Of a stretch of DNA of 40,660 nucleotides, positions 1 to 7,841 are shown one piece after another. The stretch is from contig JANNXV010000227.1 in the NCBI GenBank assembly GCA_031409815.1, positions 1 through 40,660 on the forward strand, given 5' to 3'. Numbering within the stretch: the stretch's first letter is position 1; each line of letters starts with the position of its first letter. Origin of the DNA: JANLUX01 sp031409815. GTDB lineage: Bacteria > Bacteroidota > Bacteroidia > AKYH767-A > OLB10. The notes beneath the pieces were generated by a model, which was not told the origin of the DNA, ran no database searches, and saw nothing but the letters and a program-made list of their open reading frames with translations. The translations under genes and the position numbers were made by a program.

Positions 1-414
1 CTGATTAATACTGGCATGAATCAAATCAGCTTGTTCTGGTGAATTGTTTGCCTGTTGGTTTAGTTGAAGTGTGTTCAACAACTTGTCGCTTATGCTTTGA
101 AAATGTAAGCCAATAATACGAGCCGCTTCTTCATGACTAATAATTTTACCCAGCTTATACAGATGGCTAATTGGAATAAGAACGAAACTATAAACAATAA
201 CTGCTGTTCCAAACACATATAAATAGAACAACATCGATCGCACTGTTGGTCCAAACCATGCAAAACTTTCAAGCAAGGTAATGATAAGAAAAAAAGCAAG
301 CAACGCTGTGAAGCTGTATATTAATCCTCGTAATAATTGATTCTTGTAATACTTGCGTATAAAACCGTCAAGCTTTTGAATCAATAATTCATAATTTGAT
401 AATGATGTAACCAT
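1..414 (-). CDS. DUF4175-family membrane protein, N-terminal part (cut by window edge)
   Basis: The minus-strand frame from ATG at 414 stays open for 138 codons to base 1, so only the N-terminus is present. The protein opens with a basic, aromatic helix (LIQKLDGFIRKYYKNQ, about residues 11-26), then two hydrophobic segments at about 34-50 and 60-83, then a soluble stretch containing ISHEEAARIIG and SDKLLNTLQL. This opening matches what I know of Bacteroidota DUF4175 proteins, which are about 1,100-residue membrane proteins of unknown function with a long coiled-coil C-terminus. A shorter start at Met 61 exists but would lose the first membrane span and the conserved opening. The family call is fairly firm, and no biochemical role can be given. 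No gene lies between it and the chaperone-like gene ending at 653. Confidence 0.75.
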   Translation of the reverse strand, partial: MVTSLSNYELLIQKLDGFIRKYYKNQLLRGLIYSFTALLAFFLIITLLESFAWFGPTVRSMLFYLYVFGTAVIVYSFVLIPISHLYKLGKIISHEEAARIIGLHFQSISDKLLNTLQLNQQANNSPEQADLIHASINQ

Positions 415-652
415 TTTTTTAATGTGAAATCTAGATCAACACTGTATACAAAGGTACGGTTTGAACCATTAGAAACGCAATACCTCTTGATTTAGTACTT
501 AGGTAAAATCGTTTGTTTATGAAGTTTAACAATTTTTTTGACTTGCCGGATTTATAGCGAGTAAGTCATCAGAGCTTACAGCCTAAAAATTTTTAATGGT
601 GCTGTACTTATTGCAACCGCAATATTCAAAAAAAACAAGTTACAACAATTAA

Positions 653-1471
653 CTATTTAACTTCAATATTCATTTGAGCGGCCTGTACATTGTCCTTGCT
701 TCCAAAATCAATAACTGCTGTAACTGTATACTTGCCTTTTGGTAAATCAGCCGGTACAGGAAATTTGATTTCGCGCGACCCTTCTGGTAACAAAGTAAAT
801 GCTGAAGGCTTAGTTTTAATTTCTTCACCCGATTTAAGGTTTGAAAATTCGAGGTATGTTGCACAATCTAATATTGCTTCACCTGTGTTTTTTGCTACCA
901 TTGAAAGGTTACGTTTAGTAGCATCTGCACTTTCTTCTTCCTTAAAAGTTAGTATTTCAGCATCTTTTAAAGTAACGCTTGGTGGTGTTTGAAATATATG
1001 AACCACAAATTGAAACGTTTCCACTAAACCCATTCCAACGCCATCTTTACCTGCATTGTTTGCGGTAGTTCGCTCTTTAACAATCTTCAACATCAGCGTG
1101 CCCCATTTAACCTTATTCGATTCGGGAAGATTAGGTAAATCAATATTTACCTGAACATCTATATCCTTACCTGGCGCCAATTCGAAGAAAGCCGGAGATG
1201 CACTCATGTATTTTGAAGAGGAATGTTCACTTTGCCCTGCAGCCATTAATTGTGATTTACCATTTACTCCTTCAGCAGAAAAATCACCAAAAGTAATTGC
1301 ATACGATTGGTTTGTTTCAGAATTATTTATAACATGAACCGTTTGCTTTTTTGTTTCACCTGGTGCAGCTTTATAATAAAGTCGGCTTGGTGAAACCGAA
1401 GCGCTTTGGCCTAAAACATCACTACTGTGTGCAATTAATAACACGATCACTAATTTCAATTTGTTTTTCAT
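653..1471 (-). CDS. PapD-like / fimbrial-chaperone-like periplasmic Ig protein
   Basis: This 272-aa protein starts with a signal peptide (residues 1-21, ending VLGQ). Two beta-rich domains follow. The first has the N-terminal signature of fimbrial-chaperone-like Ig folds: VSPSRLYYKAAPGE, then TVHVINNSE. The second, about 165-272, is also Ig-like and ends in KYTVTAVIDFG and a final strand. A linking strand reads FVVHIFQTPP. Size and two-domain layout fit periplasmic pilus chaperones (about 230-260 aa). DUF916-type proteins of Gram-positive WxL clusters also have a tandem-Ig layout. It is the last gene of a three-gene operon, 24 bp after the 997-aa barrel protein. I infer that it escorts the secreted subunits encoded upstream. 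No catalytic motif is visible. Identity as a true chaperone is inference from fold-like motifs and position. Confidence 0.6.
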   Translation of the reverse strand: MKNKLKLVIVLLIAHSSDVLGQSASVSPSRLYYKAAPGETKKQTVHVINNSETNQSYAITFGDFSAEGVNGKSQLMAAGQSEHSSSKYMSASPAFFELAPGKDIDVQVNIDLPNLPESNKVKWGTLMLKIVKERTTANNAGKDGVGMGLVETFQFVVHIFQTPPSVTLKDAEILTFKEEESADATKRNLSMVAKNTGEAILDCATYLEFSNLKSGEEIKTKPSAFTLLPEGSREIKFPVPADLPKGKYTVTAVIDFGSKDNVQAAQMNIEVK

Positions 1472-1495
1472 TTTGGTTTTTGTTAATTGTTTCTA

Positions 1496-4489
1496 TTATT
1501 TTTCGTTCTCCGGATTATCAATTTCTGTTCCGTCTTTATTAAACTTTTTAATCTTTACTTTTCTTTCTTTTTCATTCAATTGAAAGCTGACATTATACGT
1601 TCCCGAAAATCCTGAAAGGCTAACCGCTATCATTGATTGAACCACTTTATAATTATCATCAATTGCTTTTTCATTGATAGAAATTCTATAATCACCTGCA
1701 GGCACATACAACTCAAACCTTCCGTCTGAGCCTGTTAAACCGGAATATACTCGACCTATAGAATCTGAAGCTGTTACCCTTATACGTGAAAACTCGGGTG
1801 TTTTGTTACGTATAATTGTACTTGTGCTATGGTTAACTATCAACGAACCCATTAAACGAACACCTTGTGTAAAAGGAACCGACACTTCTTTTGTTTTATT
1901 CAGAACAAGTTCGTTTACTTTTCCAGGAAACCATCCTGAGTTTTCTGTTAGTGGCTTGCTGGAAATGGTATAAATGCCTAGTGCTAAATTTTTGAATGAA
2001 ACTCTTCCGTTTGCATCTGTAATTAAATTTTCTCCCATTTGATTAAATGATCCAACATCACTATCACGTGAAGAATCAGGTGTTGCTAGTTTAATTGTTA
2101 CCAAAACATTTTCCATTGACTCTTCATTTTTATCCTGAATTAAGTTTCCGTTCAGGTCTTTAAATATATTCACCTGAACAGAATGAAATCTTTTGCCTGG
2201 AACAGGTACTCCAAATTGCTTTTTAAAACCAACACCCATTATTAAATTTTGTTCAGAAGTTCGTTGTTCGGTATTTTGAAAATTGGTGGTTTCTGTACTA
2301 CGATATAGCTGCTGTGAATTAAGAAGGAAATCGGCATAAGCGTTAAACTCAAATCCGCCTTTACTAAAATAATATAACTGAGGTCTTACGCTTAATCGGC
2401 TTCTTTTGTTTAAAGTTTCATAACTAAAGTTAAATGATGGCTCAAGTGAAACACGATTTTCTAATATCCAAAATCCATAAAATAAGTTAGCAAAAATCGA
2501 TTGACGATTTTCTTTATCATTAGCAAATCGCAAATGTTCATAGGCTTGAAAAGGTCCATAATTATATCGTAGGTTAGCTGTGAAACTATGAAAGCGAAAA
2601 GAGGTTCTCACTTGTGCTGTAAAATAATCTTCAATATCATATCCCGGCAGTTTTATATAAGAACCAAAAACGGAAGAATAAAATCGAACTTGAGATGTTT
2701 TAGTTGAAGGTCTATAATCAAAACCGATTCCTCGTGTTAGGTATCGGAATGTAGAAAAGTCATCATCATAATATGCAGCACGAATTGTATAACTACTTGT
2801 CTTTTCAGAAACATTGAGCGCTAAATCATAACGACTACTCTTGCTTTTGAAACTCCCAATTTCGTTTCCAAACTGATCCAGGAATATCGGATTTTGATTA
2901 TAAAAAGCATTTGTAAAAGAGAAATTAAATTTTGGGTTTATGCGATAACTAACTCCATAATTTAAATTAAAAATTCCACGATAACCGGTATAGTATTTAG
3001 ATCCGTAAGTAGACGACAATCTAAAACTAATTGCTTTCACATTACCCGAATAACTAAAATCGCCACCGACACCTTTCTTTTTTATTTGAGGAGAAGGTAA
3101 CTGATAGCTTTCGGTAGATAGTCCACCACGCAAGGAAAAAATATGTTGATAACGCACCTTAAAATCAAAGCCCCCTATGTAAAGTAAACTGTTTGATTTT
3201 GTAAATTCATTATTGGTCTTTTGTAAATAATTAACCAACGAAAGTTTCTTCAAACTCAAAACATGCCTTGCGCCAATGCCTTTTATAGTTGGTCCGGGCG
3301 ATAGTGTTGGACCTTGAACATACAAAAGTCCGATTTTGTTAATGCCCAAACTATATTCTCCTTTAACACCCTCTCCCGAAGGTGTTTGACCAAAATTTCC
3401 CCATCCGGTTATATTTCCTCCTTCGATGGATGCACGTGGAGTAAAATAACCAAGATAATGAAAGTTGCCACGAAAAGACCTTTGATTGTAAAATTGGTCT
3501 GTGAAGAACGATTGAAATCTGTAACTTAAATTACGTGCTCTGCTTAGTTTAGCGTCACCGTATAAATTCAAATTCATGATCGTTGAATTTTCAAAAACAT
3601 TATCCAATCTTAGCTCCGCAGTAAGTGGTAATACTTGACTCGAATAGTCATTATATTTTCGTTCACTGGCTGTTTTCTGAAAGTTTATTGTTGCTTTCCA
3701 AACCTTGCCTGAAGTATTATTCTTGGTAACTGACGAAACCGCTACACGCAATGGATATTTTTCACTGGTAATTGTTCCTTGATAGCGACTGTTTTGATTT
3801 TGATAATATTTATTGTCGACAGCTTTTAGCTTTACCATGTAATTAAGCACAGTGTCCCTGCCTGGAGGCAACGCTATACTCAATGGGGTTGTTACTTCTT
3901 TCAAAGTATTTAAATCGAAAGCTAATAACCCAAAATGAGGTGTGATTTTTACGGATAACAATTCTGGAGAGTTACCCGTGTTTCTAAGATTCAAACTAAA
4001 AGTAGAAGTATCAGAATTATTTATGAAGAACGATTCAATTTTATTGGATGATGCAGACCAATCTGATTTTCGATCAATCAAAACATACCATGATGCAGAG
4101 GCAAATTGTAATTGATTGCTTTCTGATATTAGCGTAGCTACAACCATATAACTGACATCTCCTTCTTCGTTGCCTTTAAAAATTAGTTTAACCGGAATAA
4201 ATAATGAATCACCTGCTGCAACTTCATAGAGGTCAACATTGGTATTAATATTTTTCCATCCTTCGGGATGATTTAATTGTAATTGAAATTTAAGCGTCTT
4301 TTCGCCACCATTAACTACCCTAAGCATATTAGATGCTAACTCGTTTGCTTGTTGAGTGGTTTGTCTTTTCATAAATTCCACTTCGGTTTTGCCGGCAATA
4401 ACAGGAGTAACCAAAAATGATAACACAAAGCACAATAGTATGCTTGCGATTACCGCAACCGAAAAAACTATTTTACTTTTTGATTTCAT
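1496..4489 (-). CDS. Usher-like outer-membrane beta-barrel with N- and C-terminal Ig-like domains
   Basis: This 997-aa protein has a signal peptide or anchor (1-33). Residues about 35-270 form two beta-rich NEW3/Ig-like domains with typical NTGNSPE and LPPGRDTVLNY motifs. About 275-725 is a long run of alternating aromatic/polar beta strands with short turns, such as RYDLALNVSEKTSSYTIRAA, that reads as an outer-membrane barrel. From about 740 come two Ig/CnaB-like domains; the first has an SdrD-B-type opening (NIFKDLNGNLIQDKNEES), and both have DG(R)F/NGR-type turns. The order soluble domain, barrel, two C-terminal Ig domains parallels FimD/PapC ushers (800-880 aa), but I see no clear usher family motif or plug. 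It sits 17 bp after a secreted subunit gene and 24 bp before a chaperone-like gene. Export and assembly of the subunits at the outer membrane is my inference. A plain porin or transporter is the alternative. Confidence 0.6.
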   Translation of the reverse strand: MKSKSKIVFSVAVIASILLCFVLSFLVTPVIAGKTEVEFMKRQTTQQANELASNMLRVVNGGEKTLKFQLQLNHPEGWKNINTNVDLYEVAAGDSLFIPVKLIFKGNEEGDVSYMVVATLISESNQLQFASASWYVLIDRKSDWSASSNKIESFFINNSDTSTFSLNLRNTGNSPELLSVKITPHFGLLAFDLNTLKEVTTPLSIALPPGRDTVLNYMVKLKAVDNKYYQNQNSRYQGTITSEKYPLRVAVSSVTKNNTSGKVWKATINFQKTASERKYNDYSSQVLPLTAELRLDNVFENSTIMNLNLYGDAKLSRARNLSYRFQSFFTDQFYNQRSFRGNFHYLGYFTPRASIEGGNITGWGNFGQTPSGEGVKGEYSLGINKIGLLYVQGPTLSPGPTIKGIGARHVLSLKKLSLVNYLQKTNNEFTKSNSLLYIGGFDFKVRYQHIFSLRGGLSTESYQLPSPQIKKKGVGGDFSYSGNVKAISFRLSSTYGSKYYTGYRGIFNLNYGVSYRINPKFNFSFTNAFYNQNPIFLDQFGNEIGSFKSKSSRYDLALNVSEKTSSYTIRAAYYDDDFSTFRYLTRGIGFDYRPSTKTSQVRFYSSVFGSYIKLPGYDIEDYFTAQVRTSFRFHSFTANLRYNYGPFQAYEHLRFANDKENRQSIFANLFYGFWILENRVSLEPSFNFSYETLNKRSRLSVRPQLYYFSKGGFEFNAYADFLLNSQQLYRSTETTNFQNTEQRTSEQNLIMGVGFKKQFGVPVPGKRFHSVQVNIFKDLNGNLIQDKNEESMENVLVTIKLATPDSSRDSDVGSFNQMGENLITDANGRVSFKNLALGIYTISSKPLTENSGWFPGKVNELVLNKTKEVSVPFTQGVRLMGSLIVNHSTSTIIRNKTPEFSRIRVTASDSIGRVYSGLTGSDGRFELYVPAGDYRISINEKAIDDNYKVVQSMIAVSLSGFSGTYNVSFQLNEKERKVKIKKFNKDGTEIDNPENEK

Positions 4490-4506
4490 TTATGATATTG
4501 TGGTCT

Positions 4507-5097
4507 TTATAAGTCTTCAATAAGTATGTAATCAACTCTTAATGTATATAAACCCGGACGGTAATTAAATCCGGGAGTTACCTTTAAATCAACTCTGAAT
4601 TTGTAGCAACCGGGCGAGCTTGTATAATCACCTGGCTGATTTGTACCGACCGGACTCGGATCACTACAGTTTACTCCAACATTATTTAAATTACTACCGA
4701 TAACATACACTGGTGTAGAAATGTCGCTCAATGGAAAAAAACCCCCTCCTGTTTGTGAGGTGCCATTTGAACTATAAACCCTTGCTTGTAACATATCAAC
4801 TGTAGGGTTAGCGCCTCCTGTTGAATAAGTATTAATTGTATTCCATGAACCTGCTGCCGTTGTTGTTGTGCCAACATATAAATCCCATTGCGATCCTATT
4901 ACATTAACTTTTAATTCTAATGCATTAGGAATAATAATTCCATTTTGATATTCGCGAATAGTATGAAACTTGAAATCGATATTAGGGCTGGATTTTAAAT
5001 CAAAACTCACATTTTGCGCAAATAGGTATTCAGGAATAAATAAATTTATTCCAAACAAAAGAAAATATTTAACTATAGTTTTGATATACAACTTCAC
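4507..5097 (-). CDS. Secreted fibre-subunit-like protein, short form (196 aa)
   Basis: A signal peptide (1-28, ending LFAQ) is followed by a compact beta-rich domain. It is clearly related to the three 220-aa proteins upstream: FKFHTIREYQNGII aligns with FSFKTIPDYQNGII, a W-D-L triplet (71-73) is shared, and the C-terminus RPGLYTLRVDYILIEDL matches AGYYYLEVVYSLVEDL. It lacks the roughly 15-residue mature N-terminal extension (LSDEEYAYATMDLQG) of the longer paralogs and has its own middle section with two cysteines (NCSDPSP, SPGCYKF) that could form a disulfide. There is no T9SS sorting domain. It is first in the operon with the barrel and chaperone-like genes, just downstream of a terminator. 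In a chaperone-usher analogy it would be a terminal or minor subunit. That is inference. Confidence 0.6.
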   Translation of the reverse strand: MKLYIKTIVKYFLLFGINLFIPEYLFAQNVSFDLKSSPNIDFKFHTIREYQNGIIIPNALELKVNVIGSQWDLYVGTTTTAAGSWNTINTYSTGGANPTVDMLQARVYSSNGTSQTGGGFFPLSDISTPVYVIGSNLNNVGVNCSDPSPVGTNQPGDYTSSPGCYKFRVDLKVTPGFNYRPGLYTLRVDYILIEDL

Positions 5098-5160
5098 AAT
5101 TTAAATTATTGCTTTTTGCTATTATTCCTTTTACATTACCTGTGTAAGAAAAGTTACAAA

Positions 5161-5189
5161 AAAAGCCCTTCAAAAAATGAAGGGCTTTT
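5161..5189 (-). terminator. Rho-independent terminator after fibre-subunit gene 1
   Basis: Perfect 12-bp inverted repeat, arms 5161-5172 and 5178-5189 with a 5-nt loop. The strong core is a GCCCTTCA/TGAAGGGC stem. Read on minus, the stem ends in a run of T (complement of the A run 5158-5164). It lies 36 bp past the stop of the 5225-5887 gene and 64 bp before the start of the 196-aa gene, so readthrough into the operon would be reduced. Confidence 0.85.
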
Positions 5190-5224
5190 GCAGAAAAGAA
5201 ATAATATTTAGAAAACTTATTTAT

Positions 5225-5887
5225 CTAAAGATTTTCAACCAAAGAATAAACCACTTCAAGATAGTAATAACCAGCTTGGGCAAATCCTGGTGCAGCTAAT
5301 ACTACAGTTGAATTTGGAAAAGATGCCGGAATTCCTGGCTTTAAACGATAGTGAATTCTAAATTGATTGGTGGTAGGATTTGCTGCTGCTGCTCCAGGTG
5401 CATATGATTGACCGGCTGCCGTTCCTCTCATTCCTGCTAAAAATTGTGTTGCTAAAGTCGGTACACCTGCAACAACACCTGAATTAGTTAACCCTTTTAA
5501 ACTTCTTAATGTGTTAAAATGATTAGTGGCTGCACTGGTGTTGGGTTGAATTGATTGCATCTCCAATATTTCTGCAGGTAATGTTGCCTGACCGTTGGTT
5601 GAATAATTATCAACCTGTACCCAGTTATTTGTGCTTGCATAAGCAAATAAATCCCATGCAACTGTTGCATCCACTTCAAGCTTAGTTGCATTAAACTTTA
5701 TAATACCATTCTGATAATCCGGAATGGTTTTAAAGGAAAAGTTTACCGTTGGATCGGTGGTCATACTTAAATTAAGTATACCCTGCAAATCCATTGTTGC
5801 GTATGCATATTCTTCATCCGACAATTGTGCTTTTGATTGTAAGGCGAAAGCTACCAACGCCACTAACATTAATACATCTTTTTTCAT
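5225..5887 (-). CDS. Secreted fibre-subunit-like protein, copy 1 (220 aa)
   Basis: A signal peptide (1-20, ending QSKA) is followed by a mature chain beginning QLSDEEYAYATMDLQG and a beta-rich domain with W78-D79-L80, an Ala/Pro/Gly-rich loop region (about 130-185), and a final strand with alternating aromatics, YYYLEVVYSLVENL. By my alignment it differs from copy 2 at about 8 of 220 residues. There is no sorting domain, lipobox, membrane segment or catalytic motif. The small size, repetition, signal peptide and adjoining chaperone-like and barrel genes point to a structural surface subunit. It is flanked by terminators at 5161 and 5972, so it is probably transcribed alone. A secreted enzyme is unlikely; a non-polymeric surface or lectin-like protein remains possible. 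Confidence 0.6.
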   Translation of the reverse strand: MKKDVLMLVALVAFALQSKAQLSDEEYAYATMDLQGILNLSMTTDPTVNFSFKTIPDYQNGIIKFNATKLEVDATVAWDLFAYASTNNWVQVDNYSTNGQATLPAEILEMQSIQPNTSAATNHFNTLRSLKGLTNSGVVAGVPTLATQFLAGMRGTAAGQSYAPGAAAANPTTNQFRIHYRLKPGIPASFPNSTVVLAAPGFAQAGYYYLEVVYSLVENL

Positions 5888-5971
5888 TTTCTTTTGTGTT
5901 TATTTTTTAATGGTGTAACGATTTTAACAAACCTGCTGTTCAGCAAAAAAACATTTTATCTTACATTACTA

Positions 5972-6004
5972 TAAAAAAAATGGCCTTTCATTTCTGAAAG
6001 GCCA
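5972..6004 (-). terminator. Rho-independent terminator after fibre-subunit gene 2
   Basis: Perfect 10-bp stem (5981-5990 with 5995-6004, loop TTTC). On minus it is followed by eight T (complement of 5973-5980). It starts 30 bp past the stop of the 6034-6696 gene. The stem sequence differs from the neighbouring terminators, so it was not simply copied with the gene. Confidence 0.85.
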
Positions 6005-6033
6005 TTGGCAATTACATATAAATCCTAGATGTA

Positions 6034-6696
6034 CTACAAATCTTCAACTAAAGAATAAACTACTTCAAGGTAGTAGTATCCAGCTTGTGCAAATCCTGGT
6101 GCAGCAAGTGCTACAGTTGAATTTGGAAACGAAGCAGGAATTCCTGGCTTTAAACGATAGTGAACTCTAAATTGATTGGTTGTTGGATTGGCTGACGCAG
6201 CACCTGGTGCGTATGATTGACCCGCTGCTGTTCCTCTCATTCCTGCCAAAAATTGAGTGGCGGCTACAGGTACACCTGCAACAACTCCGGAATTTGCCAA
6301 CCCTTTTAAACTTCTTAATGTGTTAAAATGATTGGTGGCTGCACTGGTGTTGGGTTGTATCGATTGCATTTCCAATATTTCTGCTGGCAATGTTGCCTGG
6401 CCGTTGGTTGAATAATTATCAACCTGTACCCAGTTATTTGTGCTAGCATAAGCAAATAAATCCCATGCAACTGTTGCATCCACTTCAAGCTTAGTTGCAT
6501 TAAACTTTATAATACCATTCTGGTAATCAGGAATGGTTTTAAAGGAAAAGTTTACAGTTGGATCAGTAGTCATACTTAAATTAAGTATACCCTGCAAATC
6601 CATTGTTGCGTAAGCATATTCCTCATCCGACAGTTGTGCTTTTGATTGTAAGGCGAAAGCTACCAACGCCACTAACATTAATACATTTTTTTTCAT
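6034..6696 (-). CDS. Secreted fibre-subunit-like protein, copy 2 (220 aa)
   Basis: Same architecture as copy 1: a 20-residue signal peptide, the mature extension LSDEEYAYATMDLQG, W-D-L at 78-80, a small-residue-rich loop region, and the terminal strand YYYLEVVYSLVEDL. The visible differences from copy 1 include D4N, a TL-to-VA change near 144, and the penultimate N-to-D. The first two-thirds of the two genes are almost identical at DNA level, while the last third is noticeably more diverged, which suggests gene conversion. The upstream flank (6697-6778) does not resemble that of copy 1 beyond T-richness. Probably monocistronic between terminators at 6779 and 5972. Confidence 0.6.
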   Translation of the reverse strand: MKKNVLMLVALVAFALQSKAQLSDEEYAYATMDLQGILNLSMTTDPTVNFSFKTIPDYQNGIIKFNATKLEVDATVAWDLFAYASTNNWVQVDNYSTNGQATLPAEILEMQSIQPNTSAATNHFNTLRSLKGLANSGVVAGVPVAATQFLAGMRGTAAGQSYAPGAASANPTTNQFRVHYRLKPGIPASFPNSTVALAAPGFAQAGYYYLEVVYSLVEDL

Positions 6697-6778
6697 TTTT
6701 TTGTTTGTTTATATTTAGCTTTTCAACGTCTTCAAAAAAAATAAAGTTTAGTAAAAACAAACGGAGTTCTTACAAAAT

Positions 6779-6809
6779 AAAAAAAGCCCTTCATCTCTGA
6801 AGGGCCTTT
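6779..6809 (-). terminator. Rho-independent terminator after fibre-subunit gene 3
   Basis: 8-bp stem GCCCTTCA/TGAAGGGC (6786-6793 with 6798-6805, loop TCTC). On minus it is followed by seven T (complement of 6779-6785). It starts 30 bp past the stop of the 6839-7501 gene. Confidence 0.85.
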
Positions 6810-6838
6810 AACTATAAACTGATATGCTATTTTGTTCT

Positions 6839-7501
6839 CTACAAATCTTCAACCAAAGAATATACTACTTCAAGATAGTAATAACCGGCTTGTGCAAATC
6901 CGGGTGCAGCAAGCACAACAGTAGAATTTGGGAAAGAAGCAGGTATTCCCGGTTTTAAACGATAGTGTACCCTGAACTCATTTGTAGATGGGTTTGATGA
7001 TCTTGCACCGGGAGCGTATGATTGAGCTGCGGCCGTTCCGACCATACCGGCCAAAAACTGTGTGGCTGCCACCGGAACACCGGCAACAACTCCTGAGTTT
7101 GTGAGCCCTTTTAAACTTACTAGTGCATTAAAATTATTTGTTGCTGCTGAAACGTTTGGTTGTACAGATTGCATCTCCAAAATCTCAGCAGGTAATGTAG
7201 CCTGCCCGTTTGTTGAATAAGCATCTACTTGCACCCAGTTATTGGTGCTTGCATAGGCAAATAAATCCCATGCAACCGTTGCATCAACATCTAATTTAGT
7301 TGCGTTAAACTTTATAATTCCATTTTGATAGTCAGGTATTGTTTTGAAAGAAAAATTGACTGTCGGATCTGTAGTCATCGTGAGATTAAGAATGCCTTGA
7401 AGATCCATGGTTACATAAGCATACTCTTCGTCAGATAATTGTGCTTTTGATTGGAATGCGAAAGCAACTAACGCCATCATAAGAATCAAACTTTTTTTCA
7501 T
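6839..7501 (-). CDS. Secreted fibre-subunit-like protein, copy 3 (220 aa)
   Basis: This is the most diverged of the three 220-aa paralogs, with roughly 25 differences from copy 2 by eye, yet it has the same length with no gaps. It keeps the signal peptide, the LSDEEYAY extension, W-D-L (78-80), the PGIPASFPNSTVVLAAPGFAQ segment and the aromatic terminal strand. Differences cluster in the signal peptide and in the loop region at 115-170 (for example RSSNPSTNEF in place of AAANPTTNQF), which would be the exposed variable face if these are polymer subunits. It is the promoter-proximal member. Upstream lies a 340-bp divergent intergenic region shared with the OMP gene at 7842. Confidence 0.6.
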   Translation of the reverse strand: MKKSLILMMALVAFAFQSKAQLSDEEYAYVTMDLQGILNLTMTTDPTVNFSFKTIPDYQNGIIKFNATKLDVDATVAWDLFAYASTNNWVQVDAYSTNGQATLPAEILEMQSVQPNVSAATNNFNALVSLKGLTNSGVVAGVPVAATQFLAGMVGTAAAQSYAPGARSSNPSTNEFRVHYRLKPGIPASFPNSTVVLAAPGFAQAGYYYLEVVYSLVEDL

Positions 7502-7841
7502 ACTTTTTGTTTTTACTTGTTTATTGTTTTTGTTTTACGGCAATAGCGCCTTTGTGGTTACAAATATTAACTACTTAAATTTTTAAATTTATCAAACTAC
7601 ATTTATTTCTTACAATGAAAAAGGGAAATAATTTCTAAATGGAATAACGAACAAACAATTATTTTATCTCTGTTAGTTCGTTATGTTTTTGATAAATATT
7701 TAATTTCTTTTTATTGAAATCTTACTTATTTGTTCAACAATTGTGTAAAATATTTTAACCTCGTTTGAAAAAGTTGGTTTATTAATTTAATAATTCTGAT
7801 AAATTACCAAACTTTAAATATTTTTTCCCAATATTGCTAAA
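7502..7841. other. 340-bp AT-rich divergent intergenic region
   Basis: No credible ORF. It must hold the promoters of subunit copy 3 (minus) and the OMP gene (plus), but I found no exact TAnnTTTG element for either. Its only strong structure is the inverted repeat at 7644-7684, listed separately. Confidence 0.5.
7644..7684 (+). terminator. Strong hairpin with T run, orphan terminator-like element
   Basis: Arms 7644-7657 (ATAACGAACAAACA) and 7671-7684 pair at 13 of 14 positions around a 13-nt loop. On the plus strand the second arm is followed by GTTTTT. This is terminator-shaped, yet no plus-strand gene lies upstream because both flanking genes point away. It could end a short RNA, be a cruciform or operator for the divergent genes, or be chance in AT-rich DNA. 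Confidence 0.45.

Noticed and set aside
415..652. Small gene or RNA between the DUF4175 and chaperone-like genes
   Set aside because: No ORF with a plausible start, no stable hairpin and no cloverleaf seen in this 238-bp gap.
5225..7501. Three subunit copies as an assembly artefact
   Set aside because: Flanks, terminators and 3' parts differ among the copies, which an assembly duplication would not produce.
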